A stretch of DNA of 64,000 nt from Megaleporinus macrocephalus. Lineage: Eukaryota; Chordata; Actinopteri; Characiformes; Anostomidae. Each line of letters begins with the position of its first letter. The first letter of the stretch is position 1. This document shows, in pieces, positions 21,151-33,050 of the stretch. The stretch spans positions 23,853,849 through 23,917,848 of the forward strand of contig CM038702.1 of NCBI GenBank assembly GCA_021613375.1. The letters are read 5' to 3'. The notes below the pieces were generated by a model. It was not told the DNA's origin, made no database searches, and saw nothing but the letters and a program-made list of their open reading frames with translations. Position numbers and translations under genes: made by a program.

Positions 21151-22860
21151 GCAATACTCTTGACAGTATAAATCCACTTATTCCACTTTCTTGTTGAATG
21201 TCCTTCCTCAGTTCTGCTTTCTTTGGGAAAGCTCTTAAGCGTTTTGTATGCTGTCTTTGATGCCAGTGTGTGTGCGTTCGTGTGTGTGTTAGTTTTTGGT
21301 ACAGTCCCAAGTGCGTCCTCTGTGTATCTACACTTGTACTTTTCTTTTCAAAACACGCCAAGGCCGATTCAAGTCACACAAACTTACATGCTTTGGGAGA
21401 ATTCATGAATAAAACAGATGACGGTGAAGATTTTGACACATTAAACACCTTTTTGTTTCCATTGTTTTAGCTTTTTTAGCTGAAAGATGTTTTTTGCCAT
21501 TTTACTGTTTTGGTTCTAATCAAATGTGCATAATAGTATATGATGATAATTGTAATGATAGTAATGCACGGAATTACAGTAGCTTCCTTTATTGATTTCC
21601 AGTAAAATTGGTTATTTAGTGCATTAAGTTGTCTATTTTTCTGGAGGAGATTAGATGTAAGATCATTCACCGTTCATTGATAAACAGTCCTGTTTTCTTA
21701 ACCATGTAACAGTCCACCAGTGGGTCATTCTAAGGACCATGGCTATGTAGAGTATGTCGTTTGCAGCATCCTCAGTAGCAGCGGAGGAGCCTTCCTCTTC
21801 AGCTAGCGCCAAATGATACGGCCCACTGAGAATTCATACCTGCAGTGGCGTCACAATTTCTGACCGTGATCATCTGTCAGGCTGAATTTGACGTGTTGAA
21901 CAGTCAGCAGGAGTTAGGAATGCTGATATCAAAGCAGTTACACAGAGAGGGGTCAAAAAACAAGAGTTGCAGTTTGCAATATTTTTACACAACTAAAAAG
22001 CAGCTTCGGCTGTTGGGCTAGTCTTTATTTGAATGAAGAATGTGGTTGCAACCCTGTAAATTAGTTACAGCATGAATGTATAAGCATTTGCGACTAGAAG
22101 GGCATTGGCCTATATGTTTACATGCTGTGCTGTATCCCATAATGTAGAAAAACTAAGGGTCCTCATTTTGGTGGGCATGAGAGTACATAAGAGCTGTACG
22201 TAAGACATAAGAGAGTAAATCAGTAAATGCAGCGGTGCAGTAAATTGTCACATATAAAAGATTAAAGACTAAAACTGCATTTTAGTACAGCTTGATAATA
22301 TTAGTGACTTATTACTCTAATTCACTCTAATTAGCCCTCAAGTATTAAACTGCAATACACTGTACAATGTTGAACCTATTTGACTCAAAAGCTGCCAATT
22401 ACACATTAATGTAAACAACAATGTGAACTTAGGTAATAATATATGCTTAAGAACGTTCACAACGTTGTAAAGTGTAAAACATACAATAACACATGAAGCT
22501 TAATGCTTTAGAAGTGTCTAATTTGAGCTTTACCCAAACTCAGTTTAACATAGTATGTTAGATCTTGAAGGGTTTGATGTAACATAGAAATACTGTTCAA
22601 ATTTCAAACCGTTTCCTCCCCAGTCCAGATGGGTTATATATGGAAACTGATCTGCAAATACAGCCTGTGTACATGAACACACTTTAGCACATTTTGAAAT
22701 ACAAAACATATTGGGGAAAAAAAAGATAATGAGATATAATTTTTTACATTTTTTAATTGTGCACCATATTTAAATGTGTTCCCTCTAGAGAATCTGTAGA
22801 TGTTTTTGTTTAGAAACATAAAAAAAAACATCTAATTTGTGTTTGGATGTTTTGTATGTC
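21151..22860. other. unannotated sequence
   Basis: No transposon termini or exon recognised. 21700-21905 is the most complex part (GTCGTTTGCAGCATCC, GCTAGCGCCAAATGATACGG) and is a weak candidate regulatory block. The rest is AT-rich. Confidence 0.35.
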
Positions 22861-23089
22861 ATCACTGCCAAAAAAAACCAAAAAAACATGTATCTCTGTT
22901 TTTGTTGATTTTCATTTTTTATATCATTTGAACACAGCAGCTGTGAAAGTTTCATGATGGAAGGACCAATACAAATGCCCCATAGTCATTTGGAATAAAA
23001 CCTCTTTACCCTAACTTACATTGAAAATTAGTAAACTTTTTGGCCTCTTCTGCAAAGTTACTATTTGTTTTTTTTTTGGACAGGGACGA
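22861..23089 (-). mobile_element. MITE-250 copy 3
   Basis: Minus-strand copy. The left edge is ATCACTGCC, and the right edge read inverted is TCGTCCCTGTCC, with TA at 23090-23091. Internal words in reverse: ATGTATCTCTGTTTTTGTTG, ATCATTTGAACACAGCAGC, TTTCATGATGGAAGGACC and TTTGGAATAAAACC. Confidence 0.72.
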
Positions 23090-23091
23090 TA

Positions 23092-23594
23092 TAAGACTGT
23101 GTATCAGACCTAAAGTCACAGTAAAGAAGGAGCCTGAGTGAAAAGAGCTTAGAAAAAAGTTTTGTAAAAATGAATTCGGATTGTTTTTGGTATAGAAACC
23201 TGCACAAAAAGTGGGAAAAATAAAAAATACAAGACAAATGTAGGACATGAGCCCTTTAATAAAGCCCAGTAAAATAGATACTGTCTAAAAAGTAAATATA
23301 AAATAACTTGATTGCTTCATAACAAAATGATGTTATCATACAGAAGTTCAATATTCCAAATTGAATTACTTTTCATTGAAGGCTTCTGATATTGATATTT
23401 ATAGTTCACTTTGCTCATAATTTGACCAGTGTTAGGTTTTCTTTTCTTTGTAAAATTCAGAGAAGAAGTATCAAATTATCTCAGCATTCCTGGCAGTCTT
23501 TGTTATTAAGGGCGCTTTTCATTATGTTGCTATTATCTGGTCCTTCAGTGTGCAGGAATGTGCAGCTTTCTCTTATTCTTGAGGTTTCTTTTGA
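23092..23594. other. unannotated AT-rich sequence
   Basis: No family recognised; the frame at 23392-23604 has no match I know. Confidence 0.4.
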
Positions 23595-23608
23595 AAAAGA
23601 ATAGCACT

Positions 23609-23640
<32 letters not shown>

Positions 23641-23850
23641 GCTCTTTATTTCTCTCTCTCCCTCTCCCTCACTCTCTCACTCTCTATCACTCTAACACAC
23701 ACACACTCTCTCTTACTCTCTATCTTTCTCTCTCTCTCTCTCTGTCTCTCTCTTTCTCTCTCTTTCATTATCTTTCTCTCTCTCTCTCTTTCTCTCTCAC
23801 TTTCATTATCTTTCTCTCTCTCTCTTTCATTCTCTTTCTCTCTCTCTTTT

Positions 23851-23881
<31 letters not shown>

Positions 23882-24290
23882 TTCTCTTTCTCTCTCTCTT
23901 TCTCTCTCTCTTTCTTTCTGTCTCTCTCCCTCTCCCTCCCTCTCTCCCTCTCTATCACTCTTACACACTCTTTATCTCACTCTCTTTCTATCTTTTTCTC
24001 TCTCTCTTTCTTTCTCTTTCTTTCTTTTTCTTTCTCTCTCTCTCCCTCACTATCTTTTTCTCTCTCTCTTTCTCTGTCTCTCTCATTCTCTTCCTCCCTT
24101 TCTCTTTCTCTCACTTTCTTTCTCTCACTCAGACACACTCTCTTTCACTTTCTCTTTTTCTCTATCTCACTCTCTCTAACTCTCTCTCTCTCTCTTTCTC
24201 TCTCTCAGACATACTCTCTCTTTCTCCCTCTCTTTCTTCTCTCTCTCTCACTCTCTCTCTCTTTCTCTGTTTCTCATTCTCTGTGTGTAC
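23595..24290 (+). repeat. ~700-bp polypyrimidine tract, CTCTCT/CTTTCT mosaic
   Basis: The longest simple tract in the window. It is built of CT runs punctuated by TTTCT and occasional ACACACTCTC or TATCACTC modules that recur (about 23680, 23950 and 24130), indicating internal duplication. A second small CT patch lies at 24380-24440. Confidence 0.95.
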
Positions 24291-24439
24291 AGAATGAAAG
24301 ACTATGCAGTATGGCAGGTGGCAGTGCAGTGTTAGATATGTAATCTAGTACATGTTCATTAAGTGCTTTTACTGTTTTAAACTCTCTCTCTCTCTTTCTC
24401 TCTCCCATTCACTGTGTGTGTCTCTCTCCCTCTCTCTCT

Positions 24440-24675
24440 CACGCTTACTGCCAATCTCACACTGAGACTGCTTCACCTCCCCCAACAAAACACGGTTGCC
24501 TAGCGACGCTGAAAGTACATGCAGTACTGTATATACATCCTATTTTAAGACGCTGGTTGTACAAAAGTTCACTTCATGAACGATCATGTCTCTCTGTTCT
24601 TGTAGCACGGATTCTGACTGTTGTCAAACCTCAGTCAGTCTGGCTTTAATCAAAGCGGATAAGCGACTTATTAAT
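24440..24675. promoter_or_regulatory. candidate regulatory element with X-box-like site
   Basis: Repeat-free complex block. GTTGCCTAGCGAC at 24495-24507 resembles an RFX X-box (second half one base off). Further right are CTGTTGTCAAACC, GGCTTTAATCAAAGC (imperfect palindrome with a TCF/LEF-like CAAAG) and TTATTAATGC. Enhancer role is inferred. Confidence 0.33.
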
Positions 24676-25042
24676 GCTATAAATACACACAGCTCGTCAA
24701 ATGTTTGGGGACAGTTACCTTTCCTGAAACGTTTCTAATAAATATCCAGCTCTTTGCTTTCATCGTCATCCTGTTACTCTGTTATCTATAGTTTTTTGGG
24801 ATGTTTTTACTAAGAAGTGGCAGAAAGAAGGATGTTGGTTGTTTCTGTTGAGAGAATTTGGGGGATTTTTCAGCCCTTTGCTTCAGCTCGGTTTGAGTAA
24901 GGCAAAAATACATTTGTTAAATCAGAGCAGCAATCAATCAGAGTGTAGTGCTTTCCTCTTGTTCTGAGGCTCAGCCAACACTTGCAACAAGTTTAAGTCT
25001 TTCAAAATCTGATAAATACAAAAGTCCAGAGAGGCCATAATG
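24676..25042. other. unannotated sequence, possible Tc1 edge
   Basis: CACAGCTCGTCAAATGTTTG at about 24688 resembles the start of a Tc1-type inverted repeat, but no partner was found. Confidence 0.3.
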
Positions 25043-25044
25043 TA

Positions 25045-25541
25045 CACTATCGCTCAAAAGTTTGGGATCACAGTGAAATGTTCTTGTTTTTAACGGAGTA
25101 TCTTCCTTCCTTAACACAACAATGGACTGACGGGTCTTTAAACAAGGTTGTTTCTTTCTGGTCATTTTGAGCCAGTCAGCAAGCCATCAACTGCTGATGC
25201 TTCAGATACTAAACTAACCTAGAGTGTTGTTCTCCCTTTTATACTCACTTATTAGTAGAACGTTTTTCAGCTGTGCATCACAATTGAGCAAAAGTGTCCT
25301 AACAACCAATCAGCTCAGTAACATCCTTAACTTGGATTGACGACCGTACCAGGAGATTTAGACAGAGGACTGAGCATTGTTGATAATAGGACTATATGCA
25401 AAATAAGCCTCTATACAAAAATAGGCTTTAATACATTATCTTTATAAATCATCTGATACACTTACATTAATTGTGAAATGGACAGTATTGTTTGTGCATT
25501 GCATGAAAATTGCATGAAATGAAAACTTTTGAGTGGTAGTG
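25045..25541. mobile_element. non-autonomous Tc1-like element
   Basis: The left end CACTATCGCTCAAAAGTTTG and the inverted right end CACTACCACTCAAAAGTTTT are closely matching terminal repeats with TA on both outer sides (25043-25044, 25542-25543). The TACACTA..GTCAAAAGTTTG type end is typical of fish Tc1 elements. At 497 bp with no transposase frame it is an internal-deletion derivative. 25090-25200 matches, inverted, sequence from the transcribed interior of that family. Confidence 0.8.
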
Positions 25542-25543
25542 TA

Positions 25544-26387
25544 CACTACTGTGTACATTGTTTGAAAGTCTTTATCTTAACAACAAATGTATTTTCACCT
25601 GTAAGAACATCAGATATCATTAGAACATCTTATTTTAATAGAGGTAGATCATATCTGGTGCTCCAGTTTAAGAACAAAGAGTCGTTAAAGTACTGATTAG
25701 TTAAAGCAGGTATTGGCTGATAGCTGCAAAAATACTAGGTTGCCACAAGGAACAGCTTGAAAATGCTTGTTATAAAGGGTTACTGTACTGTTCTACGTAG
25801 CGTAGCTCGACACTTTTTCCTACTTGCAATAGCCACCTCTTGCACAATCCACCCCACCTCAGGGCTCATCAAGGCCTTCAGTTGTTTCACAGGTGCACAC
25901 AAAATGCCAAAATCTTCTCCTGCCAGCAAATATGAGTGTCGATGTATAATGGGAATTTGTGTTTCAGAAAGACGAGCTAGGGGTTTATGTATGTAACTGA
26001 GCATGAACTGTCCAGAGCATTTAAGCCAAACAAACTAAAAGTGCGTGTGTGTGTATGTACTTGGAAGTATAGAAGTATTGTTAGTTTGTGTTTTATTTAT
26101 ATATCTCTAAAATCTGCAATAGCCATGTCTTGTTTAAAAAAGACAACTTTTACTCAAAGTGACAAAACACAGCCCCCAAAGCAGAATGTTTCTGTGACCC
26201 TACCTCTGTGAAAGCATTTTGCAGTGGGATGATTTCCTACATGCTCCTTCTAGTGGCAAAGACAGACCCTTGTGGATGCTTGTAAAAAGGTACTCTGACA
26301 ATTAATTAAAGTCTACATTATCAGTGATGTTGTCTTAATGGGTTTTAAGTGAGGGAATTTAAGCTAATAACAAAGCTAGACCAATTA
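25544..26387. other. unannotated sequence
   Basis: 25780-26004 carries open frames on both strands of 74-79 codons. The minus frame looks protein-like in composition, but I recognise no family and see no good acceptor site, so it is not called. Confidence 0.3.
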
Positions 26388-27690
26388 CAATCCCAAATCA
26401 GAAGAAATAGGGTAGTGTGGAATATGCAAATAAAAAAAAGTGTTTCTTATATTACTTTAATTTTATTGCAGACAGTATGAACACAAAATATTTGATGTTT
26501 TGGCTGGTCAACTTCATTTCATTTGTTAATATACATCAATTCCTGAAAAGATGTTGGGATGTGGGCAATTTAGGGCTAGTAATGAAGTATAAAGGGTTTG
26601 GTGACTGTAGTCATGATTTGGTATAAATCAGTATCCATGAACCTTGCTGAGAAAAGATGGACAAAGGAACTAAAGTTTATCAACATATATGTGAGGAAAT
26701 TATAATTTTTTAAATAATGTTCCTTATAGAAAGATTTGAAGAAATTTGCATATGTTTCTCTCCACAGTGCATAATATTATGAAACATTTCACAGAATTGG
26801 GAGGAATTTCAGTGCCTAAAGCGAGAGGGCTCAAGCCAAAGCTGAACACCTGTGATCTCTGATCCCTCACATGACACTGCATTTGGTTATATCATTTAAC
26901 AGTAACTGATATAACCAAATGAACAAGGCATTACTTTGGCAAACCTTTATCAAGCACCACAGTACAGAGTTACGTTCAAAAATACCACTTGAAACTTTAC
27001 TCTGCAAAATAGAAGCCTTATATTAACCATGTCAGCGCCGTCAACTTCTCTGGGCTTCTGAGGCGTCTGAGATGGACCATTACATAGTAGAAATGTACTT
27101 TATGGTCAAACACATCAGTATTTCAGATCTTTTCTGGAAGAAATGAACGCTGTGTGCTCCTGACCAAAGACTGTAATAATCAAAATGTCCAAAATCCAAA
27201 GTCTGTCATGGTAGGGTGTCAGTGTGTCAGTGCCCTTGGCAAAAGTCATTTATGTTTCTTTGATTGCAGCATTAACCTAAAAAAAAGGACAAAGGACATC
27301 TTACAGCAACATATGCTGCCTTTAAGAAGAATCTTTTCCAGGGACGTCCTGCATTTCTCAACTAAACAATCCAAAATCACATGCTGCACACACTACAGAT
27401 AAATGAAATAAAAAAAAAATGACAATGACAAACCCCTAATATTGCTTACCTTAAAAGGTGTTTGCAGGAAGAATGGGACAAAAAAAAACACCTGAAACAA
27501 TGCATTGTTTGGTAATGTCTTTGAAGTGCTGTGAGAAGAAATGGCAACATTACGAAGTGGTAAATCTTTTACTAGGCCTAAAATGCAGGAATTGAGATAT
27601 ATATATTAACAAATGAATGAAGCTGACATGACAAAACATGAAATTTCTTGGGTTAACATGAACAGGTAAACACCACACTTGTCCCAGGAT
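26388..27690 (+). mobile_element. degenerate Tc1-like transposon, full element span
   Basis: The left end follows a TA and opens CAATCCCAAATC, a decayed form of fish Tc1 ends reading CAATKCAATTCCAAAAAAG. Next comes ATATGCAAATAAA with an AATGTTTT segment as in that family's left region. Transposase remnants on the plus strand include the helix-turn-helix region at about 26765-26885 (GCATAATATTATGAAACATT, TCTCTGATCCCTCACATGAC) and a catalytic-core piece at 27180-27400 with VMVGCQCVSALGKS and QQHMLPLRRIF. The right region is recognisable at 27525-27650 but the terminal repeat is lost. Many stops; inactive. Confidence 0.68.
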
Positions 27691-27879
27691 TTAGTTAACT
27701 ATATTAAAATAAAGCATTATTGTCTAAGCCAGTAATATTGTTAGGACTAATTTCATTCTCATACAAATACTATTATTGTTGTGTTTAACTCCTAGTGAGC
27801 ATATGGATAGTGTTTCTGCAGATTATCAGGTCTCTTATGTTTGAAATCAGGTCTCTGATTGCAGCCATCCACTTGGCAT

Positions 27880-28060
27880 CCGTCGAGTGAGAGGTGAGGC
27901 TTGACTTGTTTTTCACAGTACTCTTAAAAGTCTATGTGTATCTTTCCTGTTTATTGTCCAGCTTTCACTTCCATAACAACCCATGTAGCAGAGAACAGTC
28001 TGGATAGACCTGATCTTTATTTGCAGAGTCAAATAGCTTTTTTTATTCAAACACTGCAGT
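27880..28060 (-). mobile_element. short LINE 3' ORF fragment
   Basis: On the minus strand the peptide CYGSESWTINRK (about 27960-28015) matches the YGCESWT motif near the C-terminus of reverse transcriptases of RTE-like and related LINEs. Flanking frames are broken. Short, so family is not assigned. Confidence 0.4.
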
Positions 28061-28099
28061 AGGACACACAAGGATGATAATCAATTAAGGCATAGAATA

Positions 28100-28305
28100 T
28101 GTGTCATGTTATGGAAACAGAGAGAACATTTTACTTGTAAGCTTATGTGAATGTAAGTTTTTTCCAAGTAATTTCGGGCTTGTCCATTTCTAGTTTCATG
28201 TGGTCCATTCATCATGAAAATACACCATGTAAACACAATATACAAGACGCTTTCAAATTCTGTCTGAAAATAAAGATATATAAGGTTTTGTTCTGACAGC
28301 AGCAA
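28100..28305 (+). mobile_element. MITE-250 copy 4, left end eroded
   Basis: Internal words TTTTTTCCAAGTAATTT, GGTCCATTCATCATGAAAAT and TGTAAACACAATATACAAG match copies 1 and 7. The right end, inverted, is TTGCTGCTGTCAGAAC, followed by TA at 28306-28307. Confidence 0.65.
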
Positions 28306-28524
28306 TATAGTGGCAAGGGCAGGAAGTTATGTAATATATAATCATTCTAAAACACTTACAGTTTTGTTGTTAATGTAGCACTTAATAAACTTCTTATGTG
28401 TGTTGACAGCTCAGTTACCCCCCACCTCACCACAAACCACCCCTATAGGTTTGAATGTGGGTTTTTATTAATCAGCAAAAACTCTGGAATTTCAAACATG
28501 CCAACATATAGTACATATATATAC

Positions 28525-28690
<166 letters not shown>

Positions 28691-28732
28691 TTTTATTTCT
28701 GTTTTGGTGTATTTCTCAATATATAGCTATAG

Positions 28733-28797
28733 TGGTGGCACAGTGGTGTAGTGGTAAGCACTGTCGCCTCATCGCAGGACGATCCGGGTTGGATCCA
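28733..28797 (+). mobile_element. SINE head fragment
   Basis: GGTGGCACAGTGGTGTAGTGG, then GCACTGTCGCCTC and a B-box-like GGGTTGGATCC; cut off at 28797, where duplication unit B begins. Confidence 0.78.
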
Positions 28798-29130
28798 GTT
28801 TCAGCATCACTTGAGCTGCTTTTAGAGATTGTAGTCCTCTTCACATTTGCAAAAAAGTTCCAGCTGTTGGAAAAAAAGTTTTACAGTCAATCTGCCACCT
28901 TGGTTGCCACCATGCCAACTCCATAGACGAATGTGAATGGCTAGACAGTTCATGTTTTGGGGAAAGGGTCGAAAAGAAGGTGAATAAAATAATGTTTATG
29001 TGCCAGATGTTATATATTGCATGCTGAATATTGTAATTAGACAACACTGTCATTGAAAGAATAAAACAAATAGGACAGATTATTGGAAAAGTACACTGTC
29101 AGCCACGTTGTAGTACTGTATGAATAAATA
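28798..29130. repeat. local duplication unit B (first copy)
   Basis: Shares most of its length with 30847-31150: TGTAGTCCTCTTCACAT, AAAAAAGTTCCAGCTG, TGGTTGCCACCATGCCAACT and GGCTAGACAGTTCATGTTTT. This copy has about 50 extra bases near 29000-29045. It starts exactly where the SINE head is truncated. Origin (transposon or segmental duplication) is undecided. Confidence 0.82.
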
Positions 29131-29240
29131 AATAAATTATTAACTTTGGAATTTCAAACAAGCCAACATATAGTATATATATTAAGCAATGTATTTTTAT
29201 TTCTGTTTTGGCGTATTTCTCAATATATAGCTATAGTGGT

Positions 29241-29472
29241 GGCATGGTGGTGTAGTGGTTAGCACTGTCCCCACAGAGCAAGACTATCCGGGTTGGATTC
29301 CCAATCCGGGCCGTTCTGTGTGGAGTGTGCATATTCTCCCTGTGCTTGAGTGGGTTTCTTCTGGGTACTCCGGTTTCCATGTCCAAAGACATGCGTGATA
29401 GGTTGATTGTTCACTCTAAATTGCCCGTAAGTGTGAGTATGGGATTAAGCGGCAGATAATGGATGGATGGAT
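29241..29472 (+). mobile_element. SINE with internal deletion, intact head and ATGG tail
   Basis: tRNA-like head GGCATGGTGGTGTAGTGG with A-box, B-box-like GGGTTGGATTCCC, TGGAGTGTGCATATTCTCC, GTTCACTCTAAATTGCCCG, then GGGATTAAGCGGCAGATAATGG and (ATGG)n. The GCGATGGACTGGCGACC to GCTCCAGCC body segment is absent, so this copy is a deletion variant of the family. Confidence 0.88.
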
Positions 29473-30846
29473 ATCTATATTGAAAGTAAATTTGATTAGA
29501 AATAGGGCGTGAGCCAGTGATAAAGTATCTTACAAGTAACTTGAAAGCAGAGTGACCAGCACCAGTTTGATGTTTCAGTTATATGTGTATGTTTTTGTCT
29601 TTAGTCACATTACCGTACATTATGACATGACATTTCATTTAAAACAAATCTTCCCACATACTTGGGTGTGTATCTTTACCTCATACCTTAACTGTTCCTA
29701 TGATATCTTGAGCAATGCCATCAAGAGCATGTTCAGCTCCTTATAGTGCCTCCCATGGGGGTCAGGTCAAAGGGCACATTTTATACAAAGAGACTCTCAA
29801 ATATGTGTTGGGGGCACTCAATAGCCTCATTAGATCAAACCTGAAAGTCCCCCTCTGACCTAAGCCTTCAAATTTCCTATCACAAGCTCTGCTACAAGAC
29901 TACTGTGGACAAGGCCAAGTAGAGAGGATAAACAAACTGCATGTTCCTTACTTCACATTTACCTTTAAATGCTTCTTCAACCATTTGCCCATACCTTGAG
30001 AGCAATTAAACCTAATACAAAGTGATCTAGCGTGAAAAAAAAATACATGCATTGAATTTACTTCATTCAAAATTGTACATCGTTTCCACATGACTAGACT
30101 GTATCAATACACTCAAGCCATTAAACACAGTGTCATAAAGACAAGACAGAAAAAAATGACAAGAAAATAATTTTTCAATTCTAACTCATTCTTTAGTTCT
30201 CTGTCTTTCTCAGTGTTCATGCCTGTCAACACTGCTGATTTTCTCAGTAGTCTCCCTATTTTAACCCTTTCTCTCTCACTGGGTTCCCGATTGGTAGTCT
30301 CTAGTTTATCTCCTGATTTTATAGGGATATAAATTAAATGGGCCTCTCTCAATTTCTTTGTGGAATATGTGTTGTGGTACCTGACAATCCAGCCTAGAGG
30401 CAGTGGTGAGTATGTGTTCCCATGTCACCTCAGCAAGTACCTTGAGCTTTGCAATATATATCAGGTTGACTTTAGCATAGAGTAGAGTAGAGCATGGTGG
30501 GTAGAATGATAGTACAACACATTTTATTATGCTAAATACATTTTGCCAAACGTTTATCAGAATATCTATTAACTATATCCCTTACTTCTTATAAAATGGG
30601 AAAATTATGACATTGCAAGACAGAATGGAGAGTTTGCCACCTCTTTCTGGCCCTCACACTCACTATGAACCCACATGTGTTCAACCATATAAACAGAACA
30701 AATGACTTGAAGTGCAAATATGAACCTTTGTGAACCAATCTGTGACATTAAGCAGGCTAATTTTCATTTTGGATAAAAATATTCATTCAGAAGTTTTTTT
30801 AATTGTGAGTACTTTCACATATGCCTTGCACTGACCGTATTCCACA
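29473..30846. other. unannotated sequence
   Basis: AT-rich. 29740-29980 is more complex and may be eroded repeat, but no family was recognised. Nothing coding. Confidence 0.35.
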
Positions 30847-31150
30847 GCGCAGTTTGAGCATCACTTCTGCTGCTTTTAGGATTTGTAGTCCTCTTCACAT
30901 CTGCAAAAAAGTTCCAGCTGCTGGGAAAAAAGTTTTCACAGCCAATCTGCCACATTGGTTGCCACCATGCCAACTCCACAGATGAATGTGAATGGCTAGA
31001 CAGTTCATGTTTTGGGGAAAGTTTACAAAAATCGAAAAGAAGTTGAATAAAACAACACTGTCATTGATAGATTAAAACAAAAAGGACAGATTATGGGAAA
31101 GGTACACTGTATAGTGTGTCAGCCATGGTGTAGTACTGTATGAATAAATC
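30847..31150. repeat. local duplication unit B (second copy)
   Basis: Corresponds to 28798-29130, same orientation, about 2.05 kb away, without the ~50-bp stretch of the first copy. Both end ACTGTATGAATAAAT. Confidence 0.82.
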
Positions 31151-31526
31151 TTAGAAGCTATTCATTCTCCAGTATGTTTACTAAATAGCAAATACTACCC
31201 TGAGAATAGCGAATAGCTGGGTTGGGTATTAATACATGTAACGTATACATATAACACATATAACATCATATAACAGTATTACATAATCAACGCACTGTGT
31301 TTTTATTCAGCTAATTAACACACTTTTTGGTAAAATGTATGTATTTTACATGTAGGAAACATTAATTTCTGTGGGAGAATTTATAAACAATGATAATAAA
31401 CGTCTGAGCTTGATGCTCCAATATGAAACTATAGGAACCAATATAGGCCATTAGCAGAATGATTGTCAGATAAGAGTTTTAGAATGGCCTCTATTTGTAA
31501 TTTGTGATATCAACAGAAGGCTTAAC
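31151..31526. other. unannotated AT-rich sequence
   Basis: Short ATAACA repeats near 31245-31280; nothing else recognised. Confidence 0.4.
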
Positions 31527-31812
31527 GCCCCGGCTGGGAGACCAGTGTCTTTGTGGACACTGCATGTTCTCCCCGTGTCTGTGCCGGTTTCCTCCGGGTG
31601 CTCGTGTTTCTTCCCACACTCCAAAGACATCAACTCAGTTGAGCTGGAGATACTAAATTACCTGTGTGTGTGTGTGTGTATACGCGTATGTCTGTGTGTC
31701 TTTCTTGTGATGGACTGGCAACCTGTCCAGGGTGTTTTCTTCTGAACAATGAGTGCTGGAATAAGCTCCAGCACCCTCAACAGGAAAGTGGTTTAGATGA
31801 TGAATTAATTAA
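31527..31812 (+). mobile_element. SINE, divergent subfamily
   Basis: Lacks the tRNA head but carries GCATGTTCTCCCCGTG, GGTTTCCTCCGGGTGCTC, CTCCAAAGACATC, a GT-rich segment, GATGGACTGGCAACCTGTCC, AGCTCCAGCACCC and a tail GTTTAGATGATGAATTAATT. The CCAGCACCC and GATGAA tail differ from the main subfamily here. Confidence 0.75.
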
Positions 31813-32520
31813 TTACTCTAATCTCAGGAAAGCAGTATAATTATTATATATTATGCAAGTATTATTGCATGTAAAACCCATTAAACTGGAAGATTCTACA
31901 GCGATTACATTTTAAAAGGTAATCCGTAATTTGTAACAGAACACAATGTAAACTTACCTTGTTAACAAGTGAACCAGTTTAAAAGCAGCAATAAATTCGG
32001 TCAAACTGAGTGATGCAATGCTACACTGCAAAATATCAAAAACAAGCAAGTAATAAAATATTAAACGCTAGCACAGCCATTTAAGTCACAGGTCACTAAC
32101 AACCTGAGTTATGCATTTGAGTGTTAAATCCACTCTTCTGCCTGAAAGCCCTCCGGTGATGGGATACAGTGACAAGAACAGTTTATAAATGTGGCATATA
32201 TCTTCTACTTGTTGGGAGGATGAAAATCAGCACACATAACTAAGAATCTGTATTCAGGGGCCTTGCATCAAGATGCCTGCTGTACATCTATGTGACACGG
32301 CTACAGCAGACACATCACCTTTCTTTAGCCATAAGAGTCACGTACACCACTTCTTTCTGAATGTGTGGGACATTTAGAACCTCCTTGATGCTCACAGAAG
32401 GAAACCAAGGCCTTCTCAATGACGATAAACTTCACCTTCTTAAGGTCTCAAACCATCATAGCTAACTAAAGGATCTGGCAATTTCAAGTTATCCCTTAAG
32501 AACAGTACAATAGGATATTA
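31813..32520. other. unannotated sequence, possibly eroded LINE 5' region
   Basis: Directly precedes the LINE endonuclease remnant and may include its 5' end, but no protein motif is legible. Confidence 0.3.
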
Positions 32521-32524
32521 TTAT

Positions 32525-33050
32525 TATGCACACCAAGACTACCTGGAACATGTAGACTCTCCTTGATGTGCAGCACAAGGACAATAGGAATCTCCAGGCC
32601 TCATTGCCTAAGAGCTATGAAGATACACAGATACAGTGCCTGAATAAGACCAAACTTTCTAGCTAAGACTTGTTAAATAAGGCTGGCAAGGAGTGCAGGA
32701 GTGCAGAACCCCTTCCAGAAGACTCCCACTGACTACAAGGACTTGACTTCGCAATTAAGATCACACTCCTCCTTAACATCCCCTCGGAATAAATGAAAGG
32801 CTCAAGATTGGCACAGTCCGCTAGCAAGAAGAGGTTTGCCCAAGCTGGTCTGAGCTTACAGACCTGCAGTGAACTGTACAACAGCACCAAGAATTCCTTT
32901 TATAATTCCTTTGACATTATAATAATTAATACTGCCAGCTCTGACTGCCATGACCGTGGGTGACTTTAATGGCAGAACTGCTGAGCTCAAATGCCAACAT
33001 GGAGTTGGCAAAATGTTGTCTGGCTTTTCTTTAAGCACCAGCCTGTCATC
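32525..33050 (+). mobile_element. LINE endonuclease-domain remnant
   Basis: Plus-strand translation with frame breaks reads, in order, the endonuclease landmarks of a LINE ORF2: TLLDVQHKDNR (about 32550), GLDFAIKITLLLNIPS (about 32735-32785), LARRGLPKLV.AYRP (about 32820-32865) and VGDFNGRTAELKCQHGVGK (about 32950-33015), where GDFN is the conserved apurinic-endonuclease motif. Stops interrupt it. The same LINE continues at 34560. Confidence 0.62.

Noticed and set aside
24688..24720. left end of another Tc1 element
   Set aside because: Resembles a Tc1 terminal repeat but no inverted partner or transposase text was found.
25757..26004. coding exon on either strand
   Set aside because: Overlapping frames of similar length on both strands, no recognised domain and no convincing acceptor site.
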